Shown here piece after piece: positions 1 to 7,509 of a DNA stretch of 53,670 nucleotides (positions are counted from its first letter, which is position 1; each line of letters opens with the position of its first letter). The notes under the pieces were generated by a model, which was given only the letters and a program-made list of their open reading frames with translations, was not told the origin of the DNA and searched no databases. Origin of the DNA: Clostridium sp. AF37-5 (GTDB lineage Bacteria; Bacillota; Clostridia; Lachnospirales; Lachnospiraceae); contig NZ_QUDR01000021.1 in the NCBI RefSeq assembly GCF_003477605.1, forward strand, positions 1 to 53,670, given 5' to 3'. The position numbers and the translations under genes were made by a program.

Positions 1-53
1 GAACATAACATACATAAAATTAATATCATTGAAATTATTTTAATTTTTTTCAT
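1..53 (-). CDS. Truncated start of an exported protein
   Basis: Only the first 17 codons lie in the window. The minus strand reads MKKIKIISMILILCMLC from an ATG at 53. It is preceded by a strong Shine-Dalgarno (TAAGGAGG, 6 nt before ATG) at about 60-67. A short Lys-rich start followed by an unbroken hydrophobic stretch ending near a Cys looks like a signal peptide, possibly that of a lipoprotein. It follows the anti-sigma-like gene by 94 bp in the same direction, so it may be a target or a third member of that sigma-factor unit. The function cannot be told. The gap holds an A/T-rich dyad (about 117-134) that could be a weak terminator. Confidence 0.6.
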   Translation of the reverse strand, partial: MKKIKIISMILILCMLC

Positions 54-147
54 GGATATCCTCCTTAAATTTAATATTCATATATAATAACCCTCAACAA
101 AATCATTTTTGGACAAAAAATCACATTTTTTATAAAGTTTTTTTCAG

Positions 148-1209
148 CTAATTTTCCCGTGTAACGCTTTTGGCCACTTTCAGCAATTCTTCTGCCGAAA
201 TATTCCCGACACCTGTCACCGTAAATACATATTCATCCGTTGCCCATATAATTGTCTTTTTCTTCTTCTTATTATTTAATTGTCCCTTCCAACCATTAAT
301 TGTTACTTCCTTTCTGCTTGCATTTTCTGAATCAATTGATATTGTTCCTCCCATTGTGCTTTGTCCAAATGTCAAAAACTGTTTTTTATTCTTGGCATAA
401 TACATATCGTATGTCCAATTTTCCTTAAGACAGCCTTCTTCCCACTTTGAATACCCATCTGGTATATATGCCGGACTATAATATGTCTCAATTTCATCGG
501 GTGGCATTTGAGCCACCGACTCAGCCATGCGAATCATCTCATCCCGTTCCACTGCTGCTTTTGTTGACAACTGAAATACATACTCCTCTGTTACAAATCT
601 TAAAATGCTTTCTTTTCCTTCGTATCCATACTGTCCTTTATATCCATTAATGGCAAGAATCTCCTGATCTGCCAACTCTAAATCAGCAGTCGTTTTCTCT
701 GTTTTAATCAATTGCTCAAAGCAGATACGCTGCTTCTCCTTTTTGTAAACTATTTTATAGGACTGTGTCTGCCAATCTTCGCCATGCTCTTGAAATCCTT
801 CTGCAATATATGTCAGATGGTATCTTCGCTCGATCTTTGCCGGGATGTTTTCTTTTTCTTTTGGGGATGCAGTCTGCACAGGATTTTCTACATTAAAATG
901 AAAATCATCTTCATTTTTACCTAAATTCACATCCCAGTTTACTATTGCCTGACGGACTTTTTCCATCGCATATGTAGAAACAGCACCTACAAGCGATACG
1001 ATAAGAATAGCCGCCGCAATTCTTGACCACTTTTCCCAACGCTTTTTTTTATGCGCCAGCCTGTGTATCTTTTTCTGATCCATTCTTTTTTGGGAGGTTT
1101 CAATCCGCTGCTCTATCTTTTTATCTTCGCAGATTTTCAACAATAAATTTAGTTCTTCTTCCCTAACTTCTTTTAATGCCTGACGCAATTCCTCTGTGCT
1201 AATCTTCAT
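148..1209 (-). CDS. Membrane anti-sigma-like protein, DUF4367
   Basis: This 353-residue protein has a charged cytoplasmic N-terminus (1-60), one transmembrane helix (about 61-82) and a large outer region. That region holds two related units (about 128-235 and 240-350), each starting with a tyrosine-rich 'Y-x-P-x-Y-I-P-D-G-Y'-like segment and ending in a 'TEEYVF' or 'TDEYVF' strand. This matches the DUF4367 family, which is commonly found C-terminal to a membrane anchor and next to ECF sigma genes in Firmicutes. The start overlaps the sigma gene stop by 11 bp, implying translational coupling. The inferred role is to hold the neighbouring sigma factor inactive at the membrane and release it on an envelope signal. 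A zinc-binding anti-sigma motif (HxxxCxxC) is not visible, so the sigma-binding role rests on context. Confidence 0.75.
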   Translation of the reverse strand: MKISTEELRQALKEVREEELNLLLKICEDKKIEQRIETSQKRMDQKKIHRLAHKKKRWEKWSRIAAAILIVSLVGAVSTYAMEKVRQAIVNWDVNLGKNEDDFHFNVENPVQTASPKEKENIPAKIERRYHLTYIAEGFQEHGEDWQTQSYKIVYKKEKQRICFEQLIKTEKTTADLELADQEILAINGYKGQYGYEGKESILRFVTEEYVFQLSTKAAVERDEMIRMAESVAQMPPDEIETYYSPAYIPDGYSKWEEGCLKENWTYDMYYAKNKKQFLTFGQSTMGGTISIDSENASRKEVTINGWKGQLNNKKKKKTIIWATDEYVFTVTGVGNISAEELLKVAKSVTREN

Positions 1210-1723
1210 AAGTCACCCCCATATCTGCCAGTCTATCCTGCAACATTTTTTTGCCTCGTTTCAATCTTTTATATATACTCTGCTCTTTCATCTCTAATAT
1301 ATCAGCAATTTCCTTTGGTGTATACTCATCAATTAGAGCCAAAAACAGACAATCCCGGTATCGCTCTGGCAGATCACGTATGGCCATTTTAACTAGTTCT
1401 TGGACTGTTTTAGTTTCATTTGCTCTTTCTGGTGATGCCTCAATACGGACATCCTCTAGCGTAGCCAAAAGTTCTTCAACCTGTATTCCTTTCTTCTTCC
1501 TTAGCATATTTAGAGCCAGCCTCTTAGTTATAATAACCACAAAATTTTTTGTTTTTGGACTAGATGGATCAGAAACTTTTGAAATATTTTTATCAATACG
1601 AATAAATGCCTCCTGCAAAACATCTTCTGTATCTTCAAAATTTTGTAAAATACTATAGGAGACTTTGTACATAAGTTTATAATACAGCTCATAAATCTGG
1701 TTAAATTTATCATCCGATGCCAT
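1199..1723 (-). CDS. ECF-type RNA polymerase sigma factor
   Basis: The ATG at 1723 is chosen because a consensus AGGAGG lies just upstream (about 1731-1736) and the protein then starts MASDDKFNQIYELYYKLMY, the usual start of sigma region 2. A longer frame to 1792 has no ribosome site. The 174-residue product has region 2 ('VLQEAFIRIDKNI', the DV/DVLQE-type helix) and region 4 with a helix-turn-helix ('YTPKEIADILEMKEQSIYKRLKRG'-like segment near the C-terminus). The length is normal for ECF sigma-70 factors. It redirects RNA polymerase to a small regulon; its partner is the overlapping DUF4367 protein. A sigma-A type promoter lies about 100 bp upstream, so basal transcription need not be autoregulated. 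Confidence 0.9.
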   Translation of the reverse strand: MASDDKFNQIYELYYKLMYKVSYSILQNFEDTEDVLQEAFIRIDKNISKVSDPSSPKTKNFVVIITKRLALNMLRKKKGIQVEELLATLEDVRIEASPERANETKTVQELVKMAIRDLPERYRDCLFLALIDEYTPKEIADILEMKEQSIYKRLKRGKKMLQDRLADMGVTYED

Positions 1724-1824
1724 ATAAAACCTCCTAATATATAAGAGTAGGGGTTCAGTACCCAACAGCCAGTTGGCATTTCCCCCTCTCATTGTTTAAG
1801 CACCCTTTATTATTCTGATTAAAA

Positions 1825-1853
1825 ATTATAACATACGGATATATATCTTTCAA
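1825..1853 (-). promoter_or_regulatory. Sigma-A promoter of the sigma/anti-sigma unit
   Basis: On the minus strand: TTGAAA (1848-1853), 17-bp spacer, TATAAT (1825-1830). It lies about 100 bp upstream of the sigma factor ATG and points at it. Confidence 0.65.
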
Positions 1854-1865
1854 TGTACACCAAAT

Positions 1866-1899
1866 CTTGAAAAATGCGAAGCAATTTGCCCCGCATTTC
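1866..1899 (-). terminator. Probable terminator of the small frame
   Basis: Reading minus: a stem AAATGCG/CGCATTT, extended inward with G-U pairs around an AAATT loop, followed by a short T run. It sits just past the stop of the 1918-2178 frame. Confidence 0.45.
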
Positions 1900-1917
1900 A
1901 TTACACTGTCTATTAGT

Positions 1918-2178
1918 TTATCTGTTCCATTCATCTTTATCTGCCTTATAAACAGGGCAACTATCCCTTGCACGTTCTGGTGTGTTCATATCCTCAACGA
2001 AACTCTCCACCGCCTTCATATACACCTCTGCCTGTCCCAGCGTGCATATCCGGTTCTCCAGTGTAATCTCGTCCCTTATTTCCAAAACATTTATGGCTTG
2101 TTCCGTCTGCACATTCCATAAGTACCACAATGAATGTTTATGCCCATGCCACCAGAGAGGCGAAACGGACTTCCGCAA
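1918..2178 (-). CDS. Small unrecognised reading frame, possibly a remnant
   Basis: The 86-residue frame can begin at a TTG (2178) with no convincing ribosome site. The same frame stays open upstream to about 2235 without a start codon. It includes 'SPLWWHGHKHSLWYLW' and an acidic helical C-terminal half ('AEVYMKAVESFVEDM'). The C-terminal part looks like real coding sequence, and a probable terminator follows it. The lack of a start suggests a broken gene or a domain fragment left after rearrangement beside the palindromic repeat. I do not recognise the family. Confidence 0.3.
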   Translation of the reverse strand: MRKSVSPLWWHGHKHSLWYLWNVQTEQAINVLEIRDEITLENRICTLGQAEVYMKAVESFVEDMNTPERARDSCPVYKADKDEWNR

Positions 2179-2208
2179 GGCTTTTGGATAAGGTGGTGGG
2201 CGGTAATT

Positions 2209-2256
2209 AAAAAAGTTTCCCTTGTTTTGGTCTTATGAGGGCAAAAACAAGGGAAA
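2209..2256 (-). terminator. Rho-independent terminator, HAD/aroK unit
   Basis: A perfect 13-bp stem, TTTCCCTTGTTTT (2216-2228) with its complement (2244-2256), is followed on the minus strand by C and a run of six T (2209-2214). It lies downstream of the HAD gene, so the palindromic element at 2346-2570 would be inside that transcript's 3' untranslated region. Confidence 0.8.
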
Positions 2257-2345
2257 ACAGTTGGTTTGATGATGTAATGGGTTTGACAGATTGCATAAAA
2301 TGGGGATTTGGGTAAGGAATGTTAGTTTAATAAAAATTATATGTT

Positions 2346-2570
2346 ATGGTTTGTATCAAACAATTTATGTTAGTTTTTCAGGGTTCCAACAATTCACAAA
2401 GAAAAGATTTACGTCTCATGGGTACGAATGCGCGGGTATCAGGCTATGCGTATTTTGCATGCCGATACCCCTGCGTATTCGTCTTAGCGGGAGCGCCCAT
2501 GAGACATAAACTTTTCTTTGTGAATTGTGGAAACTGAAATAAGCATCCATAAATATTTATCACAAACTAT
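2346..2570. repeat. Long palindromic element, copy 1
   Basis: This is an imperfect palindrome of about 225 bp centred near 2452. The best-paired arms are 2391-2422 and 2496-2526 (about 30 of 32 positions, one bulge, one G-U). An inner stem of 2424-2440 pairs with 2464-2482. The 23-nt apex (2441-2463) itself folds as GGC..ATGC, loop GTATTTT, GCATGCC. Weaker pairing continues outward to 2346 and 2570. One asymmetric stretch (about 2483-2495, GGGAGCG) stays unpaired. A second, covarying copy lies at 16660-16875. No transposase or coding frame is present inside. It is not a simple terminator, because no T run follows either arm. Confidence 0.8.
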
Positions 2571-2587
2571 ATCAACTGTATCTTACA

Positions 2588-3256
2588 CTAATTCATAGCA
2601 GTGTCGAGAAGAATTATATTTCTAACTGCTTCTACTGAATCAGCAACAAAGTCAGCTCCGGCCTCTTCCAGTTCTTCTCTACTGCCGTAACCAAATAATA
2701 CACCGGCGCAATCGATTCCGTTTTTCTTTGCCCCGATGATATCATGGGAGCGGTCGCCGACCATAAGAACTTTCTTATTATTATATTCTGCTGGAATCTG
2801 TTTTAAGGCATAAGCAATAACTTCTGCTTTGTCTGTGCGGGTTCCGTCCATATTAGCCCCGGCGATATAGTAAAAATAGTTGCTCAATTCATAATAATCG
2901 AGAATTTTTTTCGCATAAATCTCTGGTTTTGAAGTGGCAACGAGACAGAGAACACCCTGTTTTGTTAAATCACGAAGGAGCTGTTTTATTCCCGGATATA
3001 CTTCATTTTCGAACATTCCCTTTTCTTCATAATATTCTCTGTAATAGGAAACGGCCTGCATGGCCTGTTCCCTTGAAAAAGAATAAAATTTCTCATAAGA
3101 CTCGTGCAGTGGCGGTCCAATAAAACGATAAAGAGATTCCCGTGGCTGTCCTTCAATTCCATATTTTTTCAGAGAATACATCACCGAATTGGTTATTCCA
3201 AGTCCGGGATTTGTCAATGTTCCATCTAAATCAAATAGTACAATGGGATATCTCAC
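2588..3256 (-). CDS. HAD-family phosphatase, phosphoglycolate phosphatase-like
   Basis: The GTG at 3256 is chosen because its GTGA overlaps the aroK stop and AAGGAGA lies 8 nt upstream. A TTG seven codons earlier lacks a site. The 222-residue protein has the HAD motifs in order: 'FDLDGTLTN' with Asp9 nucleophile and Asp11, 'VATSKP' (motif II), a downstream Lys (motif III) and 'MVGDRSHDIIGA' (motif IV). The helical cap between motifs I and II is the C1 type of phosphoglycolate phosphatase and pyrophosphatase-like enzymes. The substrate is not predictable; small phosphorylated metabolites are usual. It is translationally coupled to aroK, but a pathway link to shikimate synthesis is not established. 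The palindromic element and a terminator follow. Confidence 0.85.
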   Translation of the reverse strand: MRYPIVLFDLDGTLTNPGLGITNSVMYSLKKYGIEGQPRESLYRFIGPPLHESYEKFYSFSREQAMQAVSYYREYYEEKGMFENEVYPGIKQLLRDLTKQGVLCLVATSKPEIYAKKILDYYELSNYFYYIAGANMDGTRTDKAEVIAYALKQIPAEYNNKKVLMVGDRSHDIIGAKKNGIDCAGVLFGYGSREELEEAGADFVADSVEAVRNIILLDTAMN

Positions 3257-3765
3257 TTTTTTATCTCCTTCTTCCAAAGTTTAGTCATTTCTTCTACAAC
3301 CTCACGAATCGATTTTCCTTCGCAGTCTACTACATAATCAGCATATTTTTCGTATAACGGTTTTCTTTCCTCATATAAATCCAGTAAAGTCTGTCCTTTG
3401 CGGATAGAAACGCCGCGCTCCGACAAATCTCCCAGACGATTTTTCAGCTCCTCATAAGATAATTTCAAATAAAAAACCGCACCGATTTCATGCAGATGCT
3501 GCATAGCTTCTTTTCCATACACTGCACTTCCGCCGGTTGCAATAATTGTTCTTTTCACATCAATAGATGCGTTTACTTGATTTTCTATCTCATTAAATCC
3601 GTCAAGCCCTTCTTTTTCAATAATTTCATGAAGAATGCACCCCTCTCTCTCCTGAATCACCAAATCAGAGTCAAGAAAAGAGAGTCCTAATCTTTTTGCA
3701 AGTACAACACCAACTGTACTTTTTCCCGCTCCCGGCATACCAATCAGTACAATATTTTCTTTCAT
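3253..3765 (-). CDS. aroK: Shikimate kinase
   Basis: The 170-residue enzyme phosphorylates shikimate with ATP, the fifth step of chorismate synthesis in the cytoplasm. The N-terminus 'IGMPGAGKSTVG' is the Walker A loop. 'LDSDLVIQEREG' supplies the shikimate-contacting Asp pair, 'ATGGSAVY' is the substrate-binding glycine loop (third Gly replaced by Ser), and a C-terminal 'RKPLYEKYAD' segment follows the lid. The length is normal. The ATG at 3765 has AGGAGGAG about 8 nt upstream. Its 3' end overlaps the HAD gene by 4 bp. aroB lies about 4 kb upstream on the same strand, separated by unrelated genes, so the pathway is only loosely clustered here. Confidence 0.93.
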   Translation of the reverse strand: MKENIVLIGMPGAGKSTVGVVLAKRLGLSFLDSDLVIQEREGCILHEIIEKEGLDGFNEIENQVNASIDVKRTIIATGGSAVYGKEAMQHLHEIGAVFYLKLSYEELKNRLGDLSERGVSIRKGQTLLDLYEERKPLYEKYADYVVDCEGKSIREVVEEMTKLWKKEIKK

Positions 3766-3792
3766 CTACCGTATCTCCTCCTGAAAAATTCA

Positions 3793-4779
3793 TTATCCGC
3801 GCCAGATTGAAAAGGCGGTATAAGCTAAATACATTACAATCATGGTAAAGCCCTCTGCCCGGTTAATCCGCTTTCCGGTAATCACAAAGCCAAAGGCAAT
3901 CAAACTTACTGCAAGCAGTACACACAAATCCACGAAAGAAGCCATTGAAATCGCAATCGGATGTATGGCACTGGAAACTCCTAAAATCAACAAAAGATTA
4001 AAAATATTCGAGCCAACCACATTGCCGACAGCCATTCCGGTCTCACCTTTGGATGCCGCAACAATTGATGTCACAAGTTCCGGCAGGCTTGTCCCAATTG
4101 CAACAATCGTTAAACCGACTAATGTTTCACTCATGCCCCACGCTAGTGCAATATTTTTTGCATGAATTACCACAAGCTGTCCTCCAATAATAATTGCTGC
4201 AAGGCCCAATATAATATAAAGAAGGCATTGCCACATCGGCATCTTTTTTGCCTCATCATTTTCTGTTTCTTTATTCTTTTTTGCGAGATAAATCGTATAT
4301 GCGAGATATAATACAAACAACGCAATTAAGATAATTCCATTCCAGCGGTACAGCACACCGCCAGACGCATTCATATTTCGATAATCCGGCACTTTACCGA
4401 CAAAAAACAGATTACCGGCAAGAATTAACAAAATAAGCGTTGCCACCAAAGAAATCGGATAATCTCTCTTCTTAATTCCGGAATCTACCGGCAGGGCTTT
4501 CATCATCGCACAAATACCAAGAACCATCAAAAGATTAAAAATATTCGAGCCAACCACATTGCTGACTGCAATCGCATTGGAACCGGAAATTCCCGCTGAT
4601 ACACTGACCGCAAGTTCCGGTGCACTCGTTCCCATCGCCACAATCGTAAGTCCGATAATGACTCCGGGCACCTTAAAAATCCGTGCCACTCCGGCACTTC
4701 CGTCAACAAAGACATCTGCTCCTTTAAGCAGCAAGACAAAGCCAATCACCAGTAACAAAAGGTCTAACCACATTTTCAT
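3793..4779 (-). CDS. Ca2+/Na+ antiporter, YrbG family
   Basis: A CaCA-family exchanger of about 328 residues with ten or so membrane helices in two inverted halves. Each half carries the alpha-repeat signature: 'MGTSAPELAVS' with 'GNAIAVSNVVGSNIFNLL' near residues 50-85, and 'IGTSLPELVTS' with 'GMAVGNVVGSNIFNLLL' near 230-270. The acidic residues of the PEL motifs are intact, so cation exchange is expected. I prefer the second in-frame ATG (4779), since GGAGG sits about 7 nt before it but only 1 nt before the ATG at 4785. A 35-nt stretch is identical in both halves (3991-4025 and 4528-4562), unusual for such an old duplication. It is 27 bp upstream of aroK on the same strand. Confidence 0.88.
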   Translation of the reverse strand: MKMWLDLLLLVIGFVLLLKGADVFVDGSAGVARIFKVPGVIIGLTIVAMGTSAPELAVSVSAGISGSNAIAVSNVVGSNIFNLLMVLGICAMMKALPVDSGIKKRDYPISLVATLILLILAGNLFFVGKVPDYRNMNASGGVLYRWNGIILIALFVLYLAYTIYLAKKNKETENDEAKKMPMWQCLLYIILGLAAIIIGGQLVVIHAKNIALAWGMSETLVGLTIVAIGTSLPELVTSIVAASKGETGMAVGNVVGSNIFNLLLILGVSSAIHPIAISMASFVDLCVLLAVSLIAFGFVITGKRINRAEGFTMIVMYLAYTAFSIWRG

Positions 4780-4802
4780 TTTCATTCCTCCATTCTTTTT
4801 CC

Positions 4803-4905
4803 TGCCACCATAAAGTCTCAGCCAAGTAAGTTTAGCTTATGCCACAATAAAAGCGAGACTTTACCGCAACACAAATAAAACACTGTGCCACAATAAAAGT
4901 CTCGC
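4803..4905. repeat. Three short direct repeats before the antiporter gene
   Basis: The motif TGCCACAATAAAAG followed by a GAGAC/GTCTC block recurs at about 4803-4822 (diverged), 4840-4859 and 4886-4905. The last two also form a 12-nt inverted pair (AAGCGAGACTTT and its complement) around a loop of about 40 nt. The motif with 16 identical bases also occurs inside the DUF2207 gene near 6162. The remainder of the gap 4780-5064 holds the possible third palindromic element and a perfect 14-bp palindrome at 4976-4989. Confidence 0.5.
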
Positions 4906-4917
4906 TTCGTAGAATAT

Positions 4918-4965
4918 GTACCGGAGTCAGGCTATCTTTTTTGATACCCGCTCGTGTATTGACGA
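4918..4965. repeat. Possible decayed relative of the palindromic element
   Basis: The block GTCAGGCTATC, T6, GATACCC (about 4926-4949), followed by CTCGTGTATT, resembles the apical part of copy 1 (TCAGGCTAT and GATACCC followed by CTGCGTATTC) with the apical hairpin replaced by a T6 loop. The long outer arms are not preserved. The similarity is short and may be chance. Confidence 0.3.
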
Positions 4966-5064
4966 TATCATATTACGTTTTTAAAAACGCAAGCTACTCC
5001 CCTTTATTCGTAGTTTACCAAACTATAGCATAATTATACGAGAAACGCAACATTTTTTTATTTT

Positions 5065-6909
5065 TTACCAACTTCCGCCGCCACCGCCGCCGGAACCACC
5101 ACCGGAAAATCCGCCGCCACTGCTGGAACTTGGTGTCGAAGTCATACTTGTCATCGCCGTAGACATGGTCGAAGACATAAAATGACTAAACATAATATAA
5201 TCAAATGCGCGGTCATCCTCGCTCGAATACCAATTCGGTGCTGACATCGTAAGAGACTCAAATTTCTTCATCCACTTACTCGACACGTCAAGGACATAAG
5301 TATACGGAAGTATATCATAAAAATACTCCGGATTTTCTTCCACAAGAGCCTCTAGTTTATCCTTTTCTGCTGTAATCAGAAAATTGCGGAAACCTAAAAT
5401 GCGTCCAAGGATTTCTGTGCCATACGGTGTTCGTTTAGACAAGAAATCATGGAAGAACATTGCCACAAAAGAAGCTCCCAAAGCAATAAAGTAGGAAATC
5501 CGGTACAATGGGTCAACACACTGCATTGCCGAGTTCATAAAGAAATAATATGCAACTGCCGCACCTGCTAACAATCCCAAAAAGATACCGATTCTAGGCA
5601 GTATTTTCCCTTTTCGAAATAGGAAAAAGGAACCTAACATCACGGCAACACCAATGCCAAGTGGAACCAAAAGTCCAAATATCGTGGAATACTCATAATT
5701 TTTGACCGGATAAAAACCGGCAAAAAGACAAGCTAATATCGACAGCATCCACAAAATCCAGCCCTTATTAATGGAATTCGCATAAAAAAGTTTCTCTTTG
5801 TTTTCCCTGGAATTCACTTCCGATTTAATCGAATTAATCGTTTTATAGAAGGAATCTTCCAAATCAATTTTGTCAACACGATCAAAAGAACTAAACAAAC
5901 CGTCCATAAAGAGTTTCTCTGCCTTATTCATACCATTATACTCTAATCTCTTAATCAGCGTAAAATCTTTTTTATTTGGTCCCTGATGAATTTCAATATA
6001 GCCTTTTTGTGCCAAATCAACAATCATAGAAACGACATCTTTTGAAGACACATATCCCCGATAGGCAAATGCAAGTTCCACACTATTTAAGCCATCCGGC
6101 GGATAAAATTCAACCGTTTCAACAACCTGGTCATCACGGCCGAAAACAAACCAAAGAAGAAATGCCACAATAAAAGCTAATGCAGCAAAAACAATTCCTA
6201 CATATGCCATCCACGGTGTATGTTTTACCTTTATAAAATAACCTTCCGGCAATGAAAGACGGACATTCACGCCTTCTCCGGCACCAAGGGCAACGCTCGT
6301 ATCCAGCTCTCCATAAATCGTGTTTCCATCAATCCCATAATACAAACCATCCAACTTTGATTCACCGTAAGCACCATAAGACATTCCAAGGTTATTTTCA
6401 TCAAAAGTTTCAGGCATCTCAATGGAAAATGATACATTGGAAATGGTAGTCTCCCATCCCGTACCAATTACATTAAAATAAAACTCGTCCTCATTTGGCA
6501 GCACATCATTCCCCATCACATAATTATAGGAAATATTATATTCATATTTTCCGGTAATTTCTACGTCTTCATCACCAAGGCGAACATGCAGATTATTACC
6601 TTCTCTGGAAGATTCATACTCCTCGTCTCCGCAGTCAAGGTTCTCCACTCTTGCCACAATGCGGTTCGAACTGCCATCTTCACGCTTTACATCATTAACA
6701 AGTGGAATATCACGGTATATACCATGACTTTTTGACTTAAAATTTACTTCTATATGCTCTTTTATTTGATAGGTGTTATCCTTTGTCACCTTCATATTTA
6801 CCTCATATTTATCAATAGTAAAATTTGCCGCCTTCGCATTCATTGGAGCAGCAAAGAAAAGGGAAAGAACAATAAAAACACCAGCAAGCAGAAAACCTTT
6901 TATTTTCAA
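5065..6909 (-). CDS. DUF2207 membrane protein
   Basis: The 614-residue protein has a signal peptide (1-28), an extracytoplasmic beta-rich DUF2207 region (about 30-225, with 'HGIYRDIPL' typical of the family), a first membrane helix (about 232-256), a cytoplasmic winged-helix-like part ('SVELAFAYRGYVSSKDVVSMIVDLAQKGYIEI' region), a cluster of helices near 385-490, and a C-terminal tail ending in a Ser-rich stretch and a Gly-rich run closing with SW. The Gly-rich tail is a hallmark of these proteins. Its start overlaps lemA by 4 bp (ATGA), the usual LemA/DUF2207 pairing. The function is unknown; an envelope-associated complex with LemA is inferred. No terminator is obvious after it. Confidence 0.85.
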   Translation of the reverse strand: MKIKGFLLAGVFIVLSLFFAAPMNAKAANFTIDKYEVNMKVTKDNTYQIKEHIEVNFKSKSHGIYRDIPLVNDVKREDGSSNRIVARVENLDCGDEEYESSREGNNLHVRLGDEDVEITGKYEYNISYNYVMGNDVLPNEDEFYFNVIGTGWETTISNVSFSIEMPETFDENNLGMSYGAYGESKLDGLYYGIDGNTIYGELDTSVALGAGEGVNVRLSLPEGYFIKVKHTPWMAYVGIVFAALAFIVAFLLWFVFGRDDQVVETVEFYPPDGLNSVELAFAYRGYVSSKDVVSMIVDLAQKGYIEIHQGPNKKDFTLIKRLEYNGMNKAEKLFMDGLFSSFDRVDKIDLEDSFYKTINSIKSEVNSRENKEKLFYANSINKGWILWMLSILACLFAGFYPVKNYEYSTIFGLLVPLGIGVAVMLGSFFLFRKGKILPRIGIFLGLLAGAAVAYYFFMNSAMQCVDPLYRISYFIALGASFVAMFFHDFLSKRTPYGTEILGRILGFRNFLITAEKDKLEALVEENPEYFYDILPYTYVLDVSSKWMKKFESLTMSAPNWYSSEDDRAFDYIMFSHFMSSTMSTAMTSMTSTPSSSSGGGFSGGGSGGGGGGSW

Positions 6910-7463
6910 TCGAATTTCACCTTCACATTCTGGCGCTCTGCCTGGCTCTCAACCTCAAACATCGGTTTCTTCTCAAAGTGGAACATACCGGCAATAATAT
7001 TTGTCGGAATCGTCTGTACCGACATATTATAACGTTTTACCGTACCGTTATAATATTTTCTGGAATTGGCAATATCCTCTTCCACTGCCTCCAACTGATT
7101 GCTCAAATTCATAAAGTTCTGGTTTGCTTTCAAATCCGGATAAGATTCTGCCAACGCCATAATGTTAGGTATTACGCTGGAAATAGCGGCTCCACTCTCA
7201 ATTTTCTGTTCTTCAGTCATACTGTCGTAATTGCTTCCTCTCTTTTCAATAACAGCAATCAGAGTTTCACTTTCATGTTTTGCATAACCTTTTACAGTTT
7301 CTACCAGATTTGGTATCAAATCAAAACGCTTTTTTAAATAAACATCCATCGTAGCAAATGCCTCTTCGACATTTACTTTCTGTTTCACAAGTTTGTTGTA
7401 ACTACTGATTACAAAAATAATTAAAAGTAATACAACAGCACCAATAATAATTCCTACTAACAT
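6906..7463 (-). CDS. lemA: LemA family protein
   Basis: The 185-residue protein has an N-terminal membrane helix (about 2-22) with a short outer end, followed by a cytoplasmic-side or anchored helical bundle. Diagnostic LemA segments are present: 'YNKLVKQKVNVEEAFATMDV', 'KKRFDLIPNLVETVKGYA', 'YPDLKANQNF' and 'IANSRKYYNGTVKRYN'. The length is typical. A ribosome site (AAAGAGGG) precedes the ATG. It overlaps the DUF2207 gene by 4 bp and lies 46 bp after aroB, so it may be co-transcribed with aroB. The biochemical role of LemA proteins is not settled. Confidence 0.92.
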   Translation of the reverse strand: MLVGIIIGAVVLLLIIFVISSYNKLVKQKVNVEEAFATMDVYLKKRFDLIPNLVETVKGYAKHESETLIAVIEKRGSNYDSMTEEQKIESGAAISSVIPNIMALAESYPDLKANQNFMNLSNQLEAVEEDIANSRKYYNGTVKRYNMSVQTIPTNIIAGMFHFEKKPMFEVESQAERQNVKVKFD

Positions 7464-7509
7464 GTTATCCCTCTTTCTCCGGTTTTTCCGGGGTTATTAT
7501 AAATCTATT

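Noticed and set aside
2346..2570. Retron or diversity-generating element as the source of the palindrome
   Set aside because: No reverse transcriptase gene or template/variable repeat pair is anywhere in the window.
4803..4905. Possible CRISPR-like array of three repeats
   Set aside because: The units vary, one pair is inverted in part, spacing differs (about 17 and 26 nt) and no cas genes are present.
4976..4989. Perfect palindrome CGTTTTTAAAAACG as a terminator
   Set aside because: It has no loop, pairs only A/T beyond the ends and no distinct T tract follows; more likely chance or a protein site.
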